Assembly: GCA_021738245.1 (NCBI GenBank)
Contig: JAIPCJ010000002.1
Span: 1 to 64,000 of the forward strand
Direction of reading: 5' to 3'
DNA from: Methylotenera sp.
Lineage (GTDB): Bacteria; Pseudomonadota; Gammaproteobacteria; Burkholderiales; Burkholderiaceae_C
DNA length: 64,000 nucleotides
The position numbers and the translations under genes were made by a program. This document shows, in pieces, positions 24,251-32,487 of the stretch. The notes under the pieces are model-generated. The model made no database searches and had not been told where the DNA came from. It saw only the letters and a program-made list of their open reading frames with translations. Every line of letters starts with the position of its first letter. The stretch's first letter is position 1.

Positions 24251-25186
24251 ATGGACATGCGTGATATCGAAATTTTTCGCGCCGTGATGAACGCAGGCAG
24301 TACCAGCAAGGCTGCCAGCCTGCTGGACATCTCCCAGCCTGCAGTCAGCCAGGTGATCAAGAAGTTCGAGGCCGAATCGGGCCTGCGCCTGTTCGACCGC
24401 GTGCGTGGACGCCTCGTGCCGACCCAGGAAGCCCAGGCGCTGCTGGGCGAGGTCGACCTCTACTTTGCCGGCTTCGAGAATCTGAAGCACCGCATCCGCA
24501 GCCTGCGCCAGTTCGGTCTGCAGCGCTTGGCCATTGCATGCTTCCCGGCGCTGGGAACCGGCTTCATGGCGCGTGCAATCGCCGCGTTCGAACCCGAACG
24601 GCGCGGCATCGCGATGTCGCTGCAGATCATGAGCTCGCGTGAGGTTCACCAGCGCGTCAGCTCGGGCCGGGTTGACTTCGGTCTGATGGCCGATGAGCTG
24701 GCGGTCACGGGCATGGAGAGATCGAGCTTCACGAGCTTCCCAGGCGTCATCGTGATGCCGCGCGACCATCCGCTTGCCCGCAAGTCCCGTGTCGAGCCGG
24801 CAGACCTCGTGCACTATCCATTTATCTCCCTGAACCCCGAAGATGCGGGCCGCAGCCGGCTTGAGGAGGCGCTGCGAGCGCTGGGGCTGAGCCTGAAAAC
24901 GGTGATCGAGACGCCGTTCACGAACTCGGTGTGCGAGCTGGCGATGCGCGGTGTGGGCATCGGTCTGGCGAATCCGATCGTGGCGCTGGACTACGCCGAG
25001 CGCGGCTTGGTATTGCGGCCGCTGTCCATCGACGTGAGCTTCAAGAGCCTGCTCATTTTCAGGGCCGGCGTGCCCCTGTCCGAGAATGCTCGTGAGCTGC
25101 TGACGACGATGCGCATTCAGCTGGAGCACGACGTGCGCCAGCTGCAGCCTTTGCTGGGCGGCCGCGCGCGTAAGCCGCCGCTTTGA
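24251..25186 (+). CDS. LysR-family regulator of the lyase/transport operon
   Basis: The 311-aa protein has a winged HTH at about 2-60 (EIFRAVMNAGSTSKAASLLDISQPAVSQVIKKFE) and a LysR effector-binding domain after residue 90. It starts only 46 bp from the divergent lyase gene, the usual LysR arrangement for control of the neighbour and itself. The ATG at 24251 is followed by a second in-frame ATG at 24257. Its inducer is probably the imported amino acid or a derivative, by analogy; not shown by sequence. Confidence 0.88.
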   Translation: MDMRDIEIFRAVMNAGSTSKAASLLDISQPAVSQVIKKFEAESGLRLFDRVRGRLVPTQEAQALLGEVDLYFAGFENLKHRIRSLRQFGLQRLAIACFPALGTGFMARAIAAFEPERRGIAMSLQIMSSREVHQRVSSGRVDFGLMADELAVTGMERSSFTSFPGVIVMPRDHPLARKSRVEPADLVHYPFISLNPEDAGRSRLEEALRALGLSLKTVIETPFTNSVCELAMRGVGIGLANPIVALDYAERGLVLRPLSIDVSFKSLLIFRAGVPLSENARELLTTMRIQLEHDVRQLQPLLGGRARKPPL

Positions 25187-25233
25187 ATCTGCGCGGCCCG
25201 GGCGCTGTTGAAGACGGTACTGCATTTGGCGTC

Positions 25234-27900
25234 TTAAAACTTGTACTCGGCCTTGGCGAAGAACGCTCGCCCGGTGTAGCCGAAGGGCGAGATGTACGGA
25301 TAGGGGAAGATGCCCGCGTTGTCCGAGCCATTGGTGCCTGCGGCGACAGAAGCAGGGGTCGACGCGAGATTCTTGTCGGGATAGACGTCGAAGACGTTGT
25401 TGACCCCCGCGGTCACAGCCACCGGCCCGAACTGATAGCCCAGGCTCAGATCCGTGATCAGCTTGGCGCCGAAGGTCTGCACCACCTGCGAGTTGACCCC
25501 GGGGGGGGCGGTTGGCTCCAGCCGCACGTCATAGCCAGGCGTCAGCGCATCGATGCGCGCCGGCGACAAGCTTGTGCTTGCGACGGTGGCTACCTTGCCA
25601 TAGCGCACGAAGGAGACGTTGCTGCTCAGGTCGCCCTGTTTCCAGTTGAAGGCCAGCGTGAGCTTGTCCTTGGGAGACGAGTCGGTCACCCGCACTTGCT
25701 GCGTGAGGTCGAACAGCGGCGCACTGATGCCGATCGCCGCCAGAGGTGCCGGTGTGCCAGCGATACGGTCGATGCGGGTCCGGTTGAGGTTGGCCGCCAG
25801 GGTGGTGGTCAGCTGTCCGTGCTGCTGCAAGTTCAGGCGCCAGTTCGATGTTAGGTCCACGCCGCTGGTCGTCGTGTCGATGGCATTGGTCATGAATTGC
25901 ACGGCATCGATACCCGGATAGCCTTGGCTGGCCAGTTGGGCCGTCAGAGCGGTGCTGGCGAACTGGGTGGACAAGGCCAGCCGATCGCGGACCTTGATCC
26001 GGTAGGCGTCCAGGGAGCCTGCAAACGCGCCTTCCGTCAGCACGAAACCGACCGAGGCATTCTGCGACTTCGCCGGCTTCAAGTCGGTAGCGCCAAGCAG
26101 CCGCGCAACCGGGTTGGATACCGGCAGCAGGCGCACGTTGGAGGCGACAAAGTTGTTGAAGTTGATGGTGGTGGTGCTGGTGTAGGACTGCGCCAGGTGC
26201 GGTGCCTTGAAGCCGGTGCTGTACGAGCCGCGCAACGACAGCGGTCCGGCCAGCTTGTAGCGCGTGCTCAGCTTGTAGGTGCTGCTGTTGCCGAAGTCGG
26301 AAAAGTGCTCGTAGCGCGCGGCACCGGTCACCGCCCAGCTGCGCGTGATGTCCTGCTCGAGTTCGGCATACAGCGCTGCACTCCTGCGATTGGCCTTCAG
26401 CGCATCGCCGGGTGTCAGGCCAGGCAGCATCTGCATGCCCACGGGGGCCGGGCGGCCGGCGTTGGGGCCATCCAGGATGGCGGAGCCGCCCGCCCGGTAG
26501 CTGTCAGGCTCGCCCGCCACCGATTCGAAGAACTCGCGCCTGAACTCGCCGCCCAGCGCGAGGCGGGCCGGCGTGGCGCCGCCCAGGGCCAACTCCCGCG
26601 AGAGGTCGAGGTTCGACGTCCACTGCGCAAACCGGATGCCGCCCACGTAGGCGGCTGTCGGGCTGGCCGCACCCAGCGAAGCGTTGTTGGAGTTGCTGAT
26701 GCGGTCATCGAGCTGACTGCTCCCGTACAGGGTAGACAGGTCCCAGTCGAAGCCCAGCAGACCCTCACCCTTGACACCCACGGCCACCGAGTAGTTCTCG
26801 AACTCGGACGTCTGATAGGGCCTGAAACCGTCCGGGTGCAGGGCGCGCACGGTGCGGTCGTCGCCTGGGCGGCGGAAGAAGCCCTGCGACTTGCCCTGCA
26901 GCCGGCTATAGCCGCCAAAGCCGTAGACGATGTTGCCGCCAGCCAGCGGCAGTTCTGCGTTGAGAAACACAGCACCGGCTTCGAAGGGCGAGTCGCCCAG
27001 CCAGTGGTTATTGCGGTCGATGCTGGCCTCGGCTGGGCGAAGCGTGCCGTTGGATGGCGTCAGGCCTGTGCCCGAGCCGTAGTTGCCGGAGATCGTGGTC
27101 GGCGCGCCGGTGCTCGCGTTGGTGCCGAAGTACTGCTGACGCGTGTCGGGCTCCGCCCGATTGCTGCGCTTGCGCTCCTGGAGGCGCACAGTCGTGCGCA
27201 GCACGCCTTGCTCACCCAGGCGGACTCCATACCCCAGGCTGGCATCGGCGGTGCGGCCGTCGCCCTCGCCGGTGACACCTGTGGACAGGCTGGCAGTGCC
27301 GCCCAGCGACTTGTCGAGGATGACGTTGATGACACCGGCCACCGCGTCGGCGCCATACACCGCCGACGCACCATCGCGCAGCACATCCACGCGGCCAATG
27401 GCCGCTGGCGGCAGCGTGTTGAAGTCATAGCCCACGTCGCCGCGGCCAATCTGGTTGTTCAGGTTCAGCGCACCGGTCGAATGGCGCCGTTTGCCGTTGA
27501 CCAGCAGCAGTAGGTCGCCCGGACCGAGCCCCCGCAAGGTGGGCGAACTCGTGAAGTCCAGCGCGCCGGCGGTGGAGGGCTTGGAGACGCTGAACGAAGG
27601 TACCGCCACGCTGAGGGCGTTCTGCAACTGGACTTGGCCTGTCGAGGTCAGGTCTTCGCGTCGCACCAGATCGACCGGCGTGGATGTCTCGGTCACCACG
27701 CGGGAGCTGACCCGGCTGCCAGTGATCACGACTTTCTCCAAGGTTTCGTCAGCAGCACCGGTAGCCTGTGCCAACGTGGCACCGGGCGCCGAACAGGCCA
27801 GAAGCGCGGCCATAGTCAGACACCCTCGCGCCAATGGCGGTTGCTGCGCCGCAGCAGCTGGCAGAGGGGATGGCCGTGACGTGTTTCGGCTGCGGTGCAT
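25234..27900 (-). CDS. TonB-dependent outer-membrane receptor
   Basis: The 888-aa protein has a long signal region (ending about ATLAQA) and a TonB-box-like EKVVITGSR. A plug domain follows (PVDLVRREDLTSTGQVQLQNAL ... LLLVNGKRR, then RVDVLRDGASAVYGADAVAGVIN), then a 22-strand-type barrel ending in the aromatic C-terminus AEYKF. It imports a ligand using TonB energy. The ATG at 27900 has AAGGAG 7 bases upstream. The gene faces the LysR gene tail to tail. Iron chelates are the default ligand of the family, but the neighbouring uptake genes make an amino acid or sulfur compound possible. Confidence 0.88.
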   Translation of the reverse strand: MHRSRNTSRPSPLPAAAAQQPPLARGCLTMAALLACSAPGATLAQATGAADETLEKVVITGSRVSSRVVTETSTPVDLVRREDLTSTGQVQLQNALSVAVPSFSVSKPSTAGALDFTSSPTLRGLGPGDLLLLVNGKRRHSTGALNLNNQIGRGDVGYDFNTLPPAAIGRVDVLRDGASAVYGADAVAGVINVILDKSLGGTASLSTGVTGEGDGRTADASLGYGVRLGEQGVLRTTVRLQERKRSNRAEPDTRQQYFGTNASTGAPTTISGNYGSGTGLTPSNGTLRPAEASIDRNNHWLGDSPFEAGAVFLNAELPLAGGNIVYGFGGYSRLQGKSQGFFRRPGDDRTVRALHPDGFRPYQTSEFENYSVAVGVKGEGLLGFDWDLSTLYGSSQLDDRISNSNNASLGAASPTAAYVGGIRFAQWTSNLDLSRELALGGATPARLALGGEFRREFFESVAGEPDSYRAGGSAILDGPNAGRPAPVGMQMLPGLTPGDALKANRRSAALYAELEQDITRSWAVTGAARYEHFSDFGNSSTYKLSTRYKLAGPLSLRGSYSTGFKAPHLAQSYTSTTTINFNNFVASNVRLLPVSNPVARLLGATDLKPAKSQNASVGFVLTEGAFAGSLDAYRIKVRDRLALSTQFASTALTAQLASQGYPGIDAVQFMTNAIDTTTSGVDLTSNWRLNLQQHGQLTTTLAANLNRTRIDRIAGTPAPLAAIGISAPLFDLTQQVRVTDSSPKDKLTLAFNWKQGDLSSNVSFVRYGKVATVASTSLSPARIDALTPGYDVRLEPTAPPGVNSQVVQTFGAKLITDLSLGYQFGPVAVTAGVNNVFDVYPDKNLASTPASVAAGTNGSDNAGIFPYPYISPFGYTGRAFFAKAEYKF

Positions 27901-28281
27901 GTTCGAGCTCCTTGACGGTAGGCGACGTGGGACTGTGGGAAACGACGGGGGCAAGTGTTTTCGATGCCGCTCCCTGCCGCTACGCTTGTCAAAACTTGGT
28001 CTATAAGTCCCGCTTATGGGTGAGCCTCAGTAATCGAGAGCGCTGGGCAGCGCTCCAGCGGACCACCAGCGCCGGTGCCGTCCCGGCCATCCGCAAGGCC
28101 CAGCTCAAGCTGCTGCGCGTGCGCATCTCCAACGCCTGAGCGACAAGCCGTTCCCCGACCTCAACCCGAAACCGCCATGCTGGACGTTCGGGGCGTGGCG
28201 CGAGCGCTGCGACCCTTTTTGCACGTGTAGCACCCGCCGAATCGGCGGCCAGAGACGCCGTCCTGCAGCCGCAGCTACCCG
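27901..28281. other. Intergenic stretch upstream of the receptor gene
   Basis: A leftward TTGACA (27992-27987) could be a -35 box for the receptor gene; the matching -10 is not obvious. At 28019-28139 the plus strand reads a short coding-like tail (RERWAALQRTT ... QLKLLRVRISNA, then TGA) that may be a gene fragment. I see nothing else. Confidence 0.3.
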
Positions 28282-28560
28282 ATGCCTCAGGCGTGGCACC
28301 GCAGCGGCCTGTGCTTTTTCTTCGAGTTCGAGCAGGTCGACGAGCAAGGCACCTGGAGCTGGGTCGTCTGGGACGACGACATCTCTCAGAGCCGCCTGGA
28401 AGAGCTTCGGGCCGAGCTGGGCGACGAGGCCTTTTTCAAGTTCACCGCTCAGCTGGGCCGCGAGGCCAAGGCCCGTTGGCACGAGCTGGGCTACAGCGAC
28501 TGGTCACTGCCTACGGGTGTGCCGAGGCCGGCCGATCTTGGGGAAGCGGGCAGTGACTGA
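28282..28560 (+). CDS. Small hypothetical protein (92 aa)
   Basis: This acidic protein reads FFFEFEQVDEQGTWSWVVWDDDISQSRLEEL, then an Ala/Glu helix and the tail YSDWSLPTG. Its composition and Trp content are those of a real folded protein. I do not recognise a family. Its TGA overlaps the GTG of the next gene by eight bases, so the two are probably translated together. No membrane segment or signal peptide is present. Confidence 0.55.
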   Translation: MPQAWHRSGLCFFFEFEQVDEQGTWSWVVWDDDISQSRLEELRAELGDEAFFKFTAQLGREAKARWHELGYSDWSLPTGVPRPADLGEAGSD

Positions 28561-28828
28561 AGCCCAACCGTCCGCGCCCCAATCCGGCACCCACGTCGAC
28601 AACGGCATCCTGGCGCGCGTGCCGGGCGAGTTGATCGGCCAGGCCAGCATGACGTTGCCGGATGCGGCCACTGCGCCCGACGACGAGATGTACGTCGAGG
28701 TGGATGCCGGCTGGCTGGGACGCGTGCGCCTGAAGTTCTCGAAGCACAAGTACCGCCGCCCCAAGGGCAAGTTCTCAGCGGTGAGCTGGCAATGCGGCTA
28801 CGCCGAGGCCGTCGCGAAGCCGGAATGA
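28553..28828 (+). CDS. Small hypothetical protein (91 aa), coupled to the preceding gene
   Basis: From a GTG at 28553 the product reads GTHVDNGILARVPGELIGQ, DEMYVEVDAGWLGRVRLKFSKHK and a basic tail YRRPKGKFSAVSWQCGY. It looks like a small beta-rich domain. GGGGAAG lies just upstream inside the previous gene. An ATG at 28517 in the same frame is possible but has no ribosome site and would overlap more. No family is recognised. Confidence 0.55.
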   Translation: MTEAQPSAPQSGTHVDNGILARVPGELIGQASMTLPDAATAPDDEMYVEVDAGWLGRVRLKFSKHKYRRPKGKFSAVSWQCGYAEAVAKPE

Positions 28829-28835
28829 CAGCCAA

Positions 28836-29531
28836 CTAGGCGCCGCGGCTGGCGGCCTCGCGGGCCAGTCGGTTGCCCTGGGTGATCGCATCTGACGTGA
28901 TGCGGCACGCCGCCCAGATGTTGCTGAAGATGCGATCAAGGTTGGCAAACACCGCCGCCTCGGTGTCCCCGAAAGCCCAGAACCACAGCGTCACCTGGTT
29001 GCCGTGCCCAGGATCGTCGCGATCCGATTCGAATTGCCCATCGGCACGAACGGTGCCGTTGGAGATCTCGGTGAACAGGGTCCGGGACTTGCTGAAGCCG
29101 ATCACCGCCTCGCTCATGACCAGTTCTGTGTCCATGAAGTTCAGCGCGGTGCCCAGGCGTGTCAGAAGCCAATCGAAGCTCTCCGCGTGGCAGTTGCCTG
29201 GAAGATGACGGAACATCAGGCAGAGCCGGCCGTGCGCCTGCAGGGCGTGATGGCTGGTCCGCGTGCTGCTGTTCTGCTCAGGCCCACGGAACAAGCAGTC
29301 GGCGGACTCCAGCTCAGATTCGGGCCCGTTGATCCACCGCAGCATGCTGTAGAAGGTCTGGACCGCCGGCTCGCTGGCATAGGGCCGGAAGTCCTCCAGC
29401 ACCTCAGGGATCCTGTAGGGCTCAGCTTTGAAGTCCACGAACCCCGCCTGGGACGCTTCGGCCGCATTGGGCTGGTAGGGGTGCAGCCGGACCTCGTTGT
29501 ACTCGCGGTTCTCGTCGTAGTAGACGTGCAT
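28836..29531 (-). CDS. Hypothetical protein (231 aa)
   Basis: The soluble protein begins MHVYYDENREYNEVRLHPYQP and contains RWINGPESELESADCLFRGP, a helix region (CHAESFDWLLTRLGTALNFMD) and VTLWFWAFGDTEAAVFANL. It has no signal peptide or TM segment. GGGGAGGG upstream of the ATG at 29531 fixes the start. It converges on the preceding hypothetical gene, ending 7 bp away. I do not recognise the family. It borders the AT-rich spacer, from which its promoter would arise. Confidence 0.6.
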   Translation of the reverse strand: MHVYYDENREYNEVRLHPYQPNAAEASQAGFVDFKAEPYRIPEVLEDFRPYASEPAVQTFYSMLRWINGPESELESADCLFRGPEQNSSTRTSHHALQAHGRLCLMFRHLPGNCHAESFDWLLTRLGTALNFMDTELVMSEAVIGFSKSRTLFTEISNGTVRADGQFESDRDDPGHGNQVTLWFWAFGDTEAAVFANLDRIFSNIWAACRITSDAITQGNRLAREAASRGA

Positions 29532-29689
29532 GGACCCTCCCCGTCGACCGGCCATGGACCTGTTCTCTGGCAGCGGGGCGCTGCGCACGGTGGCCTGTTC
29601 GGATCGGCGAAATTGTGCCGCAGTGACCTCGCTCAGTCGGTGACGGTAGTCTGCGAACCGCGTGTCAAGTGGCGAATCTCTGCGATTCC

Positions 29690-30085
29690 AACTTGATCAA
29701 CATCACCAAGAACGCATCAAAAAAGTTCTCACTTCTAAGATTTCCACGGTGAAAAACTTTCCAACGCAGCTTTTGATCGATGTTGTCAGTGACTTCGAAA
29801 AATTCCACAACTAAGATTTCTACAACTTCAGCGCAACCGAATCAGGTGCAAAAACTATTTAGGATATTCATTGGTGCAAAAAGATAAATTTCACCAAATC
29901 AATTTCACGATCACAGAAATGTTTTTTAAGTCGTCGCAGAAATAAATTTCTCAATCAACGCGCGCATCAACGCATGCGCATTACAGCGCGCGCGTAAAAC
30001 GCGCATCACACACCGACGAACGCAAACGAACGCCACCGAACGCACGCAGCGAAACGAACGCTGCAGTGAACGCAGCAAAACGCGA
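29690..30085. other. AT-rich spacer with short repeats, then an AACG-rich tract
   Basis: From about 29690 to 29950 the DNA is visibly AT-rich, unlike anything else in the window. It holds direct repeats CTAAGATTTC (29735, 29811) and GGTGCAAAAA (29845, 29873). From about 29955 to 30085 the pattern changes to many copies of AACG/AACGC and alternating CGCGCG. No gene is credible in it. It may be an upstream control region, a xenogeneic-silencing target, or part of an old replication or mobile-element region. Confidence 0.5.
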
Positions 30086-30334
30086 AGTGCAAACCGGACC
30101 CATGCAATTTGGATGACCTATTTATGCCGTCGGAAGGGGCGCGCGCCCGGCACCGGACCCCGAGTTTGTGGGGTGCACGCCAAAACCCTTGCACAGCCCG
30201 ATCGGGAGGCTTACATTATCGCGAATTTCCGAGTATGGCTATATATGCCACTCGGGGACGATCCAGCGGATCCCCGCTGGGCAGCAGCGTGCCCGTGGTC
30301 ATGAAAGGAGCAAATGACGGGCCCTGAACGAACA

Positions 30335-30358
30335 AAGCCGCCAGCGGAATGGCGGCTT
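30335..30358 (+). terminator. Stem-loop, possible terminator
   Basis: AAGCCGCCA (30335-30343) pairs perfectly with TGGCGGCTT (30350-30358) across a 6-nt loop. Only TTGTT follows, so termination would be weak. No convincing gene precedes it. Confidence 0.4.
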
Positions 30359-30491
30359 GTTCAGGTGGGTGGGACGAGCCCAACCAACACCTTCTCTGAG
30401 GAGAGAACTTGCAGTCTAAGGGCTGCAGCGGTGTCGAACAAGGCTCGTCCTGTGTCTTCAACCAGACCAGGAGATTGCCGTGCATCAATGC

Positions 30492-30617
30492 ATGTATCCC
30501 CAGGCTGTACACGTGCGCCAGTACGTTCGCTTCCGACACGGTCGGCAAGAGAGCGTCTGCGAGCACTGCCGCAGCCATCCTGGCCAGATGGACTTGTTCC
30601 ACCCGGCCAACCGATAG
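30492..30617 (+). CDS. Small Cys-containing ORF (41 aa)
   Basis: The ATG at 30492 opens a frame reading MYPQAVHVRQYVRFRHGRQE, then CEHCRSHPGQMDLFH, with a TAG at 30615-30617. The CxxC followed by a nearby His could bind Zn. It has the look of small conserved proteins in mobile regions. A strong terminator begins 9 bp after the stop, consistent with a real short transcript. No clear ribosome site was found. Confidence 0.4.
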   Translation: MYPQAVHVRQYVRFRHGRQESVCEHCRSHPGQMDLFHPANR

Positions 30618-30625
30618 ACCTTGAT

Positions 30626-30653
30626 GCCCCGGCCGCGCGCCGGGGCTTTTTTT
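30626..30653 (+). terminator. Rho-independent terminator
   Basis: GCCCCGGC (30626-30633) and GCCGGGGC (30639-30646) form a perfect 8-bp stem with a CGCGC loop, followed by seven T (30647-30653). It ends rightward transcription of the 41-aa ORF, short of the convergent RES gene. Confidence 0.85.
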
Positions 30654-30706
30654 CGGCCATGCCGGGCTGCCGCGCATACAGCCGACCGCACGGTAGGGAG
30701 TGGCCT

Positions 30707-31285
30707 TCATGCCAGCGGCAGGCCGCTGCCGCTGGCAACGGCGGCCACGACACGGTGCAGGTTGCCACTCTCGGGTTCGATCAGGCGCTGGCGCCAGCGG
30801 GCGCGGATGGCGGGGAGCACGTGCTCAAAGAGCGCGTAACAGACTCCTGCGTGGCGCTGGGCTGAGAGGTAGGCGATCCCGTCGTAGCCGGCCGCGGCTG
30901 CGCGGGCGGCCAGAGCCTGGGTCGGGCCGAAGCGCGTCGCCTGCAGCCCGGGGAAGTCGGTGGCGTGGGGCGTCATGTCCAGCAACTGCAACTCGCCGGC
31001 CACGCCCGCACACAGCAACTCGCCGCGGCGCAGGCGGTCCAGCGACAGCAGCACCTGCTCGCGACGGCCGAAGGCCTCGTACCCGGCCGTCTCCGGCGAG
31101 TCGGCGAAGTAGGCGACGCGCCGGTCGGGCAGGCAGAAGCGGCCATTCAAGGCGCCGGGAGGCGGCACGCGAAGCGGGCCGATGGCGCGGTTGCCGGCGC
31201 GTGATCGCACCGGCTGGATCCTAAAAAGCTGCCGGGCTGGGGTCAGCCGATAGGGTGGAAGTTCATCAAAGGCTTCGAAGTTCAT
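30707..31285 (-). CDS. RES-domain toxin (NAD+-degrading type)
   Basis: The 192-aa RES protein has LFRIQPVRS near the start and the core NGRFCLPDRRVAYFADSPETAGYEAFGRRE (conserved Arg, Tyr and Glu of the NAD phosphorylase fold), followed by a downstream beta-strand region. RES toxins deplete NAD+ and arrest growth; they pair with Xre-type antitoxins encoded just upstream, as here (9-bp gap). No membrane segment is present. The enzyme appears complete. Confidence 0.8.
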   Translation of the reverse strand: MNFEAFDELPPYRLTPARQLFRIQPVRSRAGNRAIGPLRVPPPGALNGRFCLPDRRVAYFADSPETAGYEAFGRREQVLLSLDRLRRGELLCAGVAGELQLLDMTPHATDFPGLQATRFGPTQALAARAAAAGYDGIAYLSAQRHAGVCYALFEHVLPAIRARWRQRLIEPESGNLHRVVAAVASGSGLPLA

Positions 31286-31294
31286 CGTGGAGGG

Positions 31295-31753
31295 TCAGAG
31301 ACCCTCCGCGCTGGCCAACGCCAACACCCGATCTGCCTCGCCCTGTTCGAGCGCCTGGCGCGGGGTGACCCCGCCGAGGCCGCCGTGAGGGGTCTCCAGA
31401 AACGCCAGCAGGGTCCAGCCATCGAGGGTGCCCAACGCCTTGGACAGCTTGGGGATCGCGTCCCACAGCGTCGGCTCGAACTGCCACACCGGCAGCCGGA
31501 AGCCGCGTTGCATGCGGGGCAGGCCGATGGCGCGACCCTTGGCAATCCATGCGTTGATCGTCACTCGAGTGGTCCCGGCCAGCTTGGCCGCTTGATCGGT
31601 GTTCACCATGTCGGCGGCCTCCAAGCGCGCGTTGCGCGCGGCCAGGCTGCTGCGAAGCAGAGCTTGGGTTTCAGAAGCCGAGACATAAGGTGTTGCTTGT
31701 TCGCCGGGCGCCTCGTCAGGGCGCCGCGCGGAGGTGGTTGAGGGGTACGTCAT
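31295..31753 (-). CDS. Xre/ParS-type antitoxin for the RES toxin
   Basis: The 152-aa protein has a helix-turn-helix at about 67-110 (VNTDQAAKLAGTTRVTINAWIAKG). Its C-terminal toxin-binding region resembles DUF2384 (LAFLETPHGGLGGVTPRQALEQG). It would neutralise the RES toxin and repress the operon. The ATG at 31753 has no strong ribosome site; the frame is open up to 31810, so a longer N-terminus is possible. It lies 37 bp after a third co-directional gene. Confidence 0.75.
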   Translation of the reverse strand: MTYPSTTSARRPDEAPGEQATPYVSASETQALLRSSLAARNARLEAADMVNTDQAAKLAGTTRVTINAWIAKGRAIGLPRMQRGFRLPVWQFEPTLWDAIPKLSKALGTLDGWTLLAFLETPHGGLGGVTPRQALEQGEADRVLALASAEGL

Positions 31754-31790
31754 CGTGGAGTCGCGCAATGCGTGCCAAGTAAGTGAACCC

Positions 31791-32297
31791 TCATGGGAGA
31801 TTCCGCCCATCGACCTTCGCGGCGCTGAAAAAGCCGAGCGCCCGGCGGACCAGCGAGATGCTTCGGACCCGCCGTGGCGGCCTCAACCTAACTGATCGGT
31901 AGAACGTGTCCAGCAGGCTGACGAGGTTGCGCAGGCGCAGCCGTCGGCTCAGCAGGAAGCGCCGGCAGCCGGTCAACAGCTCCAGCGTGGCGGTCCGGTA
32001 GGCCGCCAGCCAGCGCTGCTGCTCAAGCGCAGCGCTGATCTCGTTCAGGAAATGGGGCGGCAGAGAAACGGTAGCCGCCTTGATGCGCTGCACCTCGCGC
32101 AGCACTTCCAGCATCGTGTCGTCGATGCCGAGTCCGCGCATCTGGCGTGCATGGCGAACAACCTCGTTCCAGCCGGCGGCGCCGGCCAGCCGCTCCCGCT
32201 CGGACACGCCATACCGGCGCAGCTGGCGCATCTCCGCCATGACTGAGTCCAGTCCGGCGTCGTGCGCTGCTAGCAGGTGAAGGTTGCCCCAGGTCAA
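31791..32297 (-). CDS. Hypothetical helical protein heading the RES/Xre operon
   Basis: The product (168 aa from a TTG, or 149 aa from an ATG at 32240) is basic and probably all-helical: RQLRRYGVSERERLAGAAGWNEVV, HARQMRGLGIDDTMLEVLREV, and a very Arg-rich end (RRFLLSRRLRLRNLV). I do not recognise a family. It is transcribed in line with the antitoxin and toxin genes and may be a third module member. The AT-rich 32300-32460 stretch would hold its promoter. Confidence 0.5.
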   Translation of the reverse strand: MTWGNLHLLAAHDAGLDSVMAEMRQLRRYGVSERERLAGAAGWNEVVRHARQMRGLGIDDTMLEVLREVQRIKAATVSLPPHFLNEISAALEQQRWLAAYRTATLELLTGCRRFLLSRRLRLRNLVSLLDTFYRSVRLRPPRRVRSISLVRRALGFFSAAKVDGRNLP

Positions 32298-32487
32298 AAC
32301 GGGTAACTTAGTGAAGTTCGTTAAGTTCGATTATAGGACGTTCCTCTGACGGTGCAAGGACCGCGGGTCGAAGCGCCAACCTAAACTTTGCGAACATTTG
32401 TATGCTCATCATTCGGGACGCCTTGGCGTAACCCGTTGTCAGATTTAAATTTTTTACTGCAGTCTCGAAACTATGTGCGATTAGGTG

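Noticed and set aside
29955-30085. AACG-rich tract considered as a CRISPR or iteron array
   Set aside because: The repeats are very short and irregular with no constant spacer length, so neither a CRISPR array nor clear iterons can be claimed.
30109-30327. Two overlapping plus-strand frames after the AT-rich spacer
   Set aside because: Both are short, mutually exclusive, have no ribosome site and show no protein-like features.
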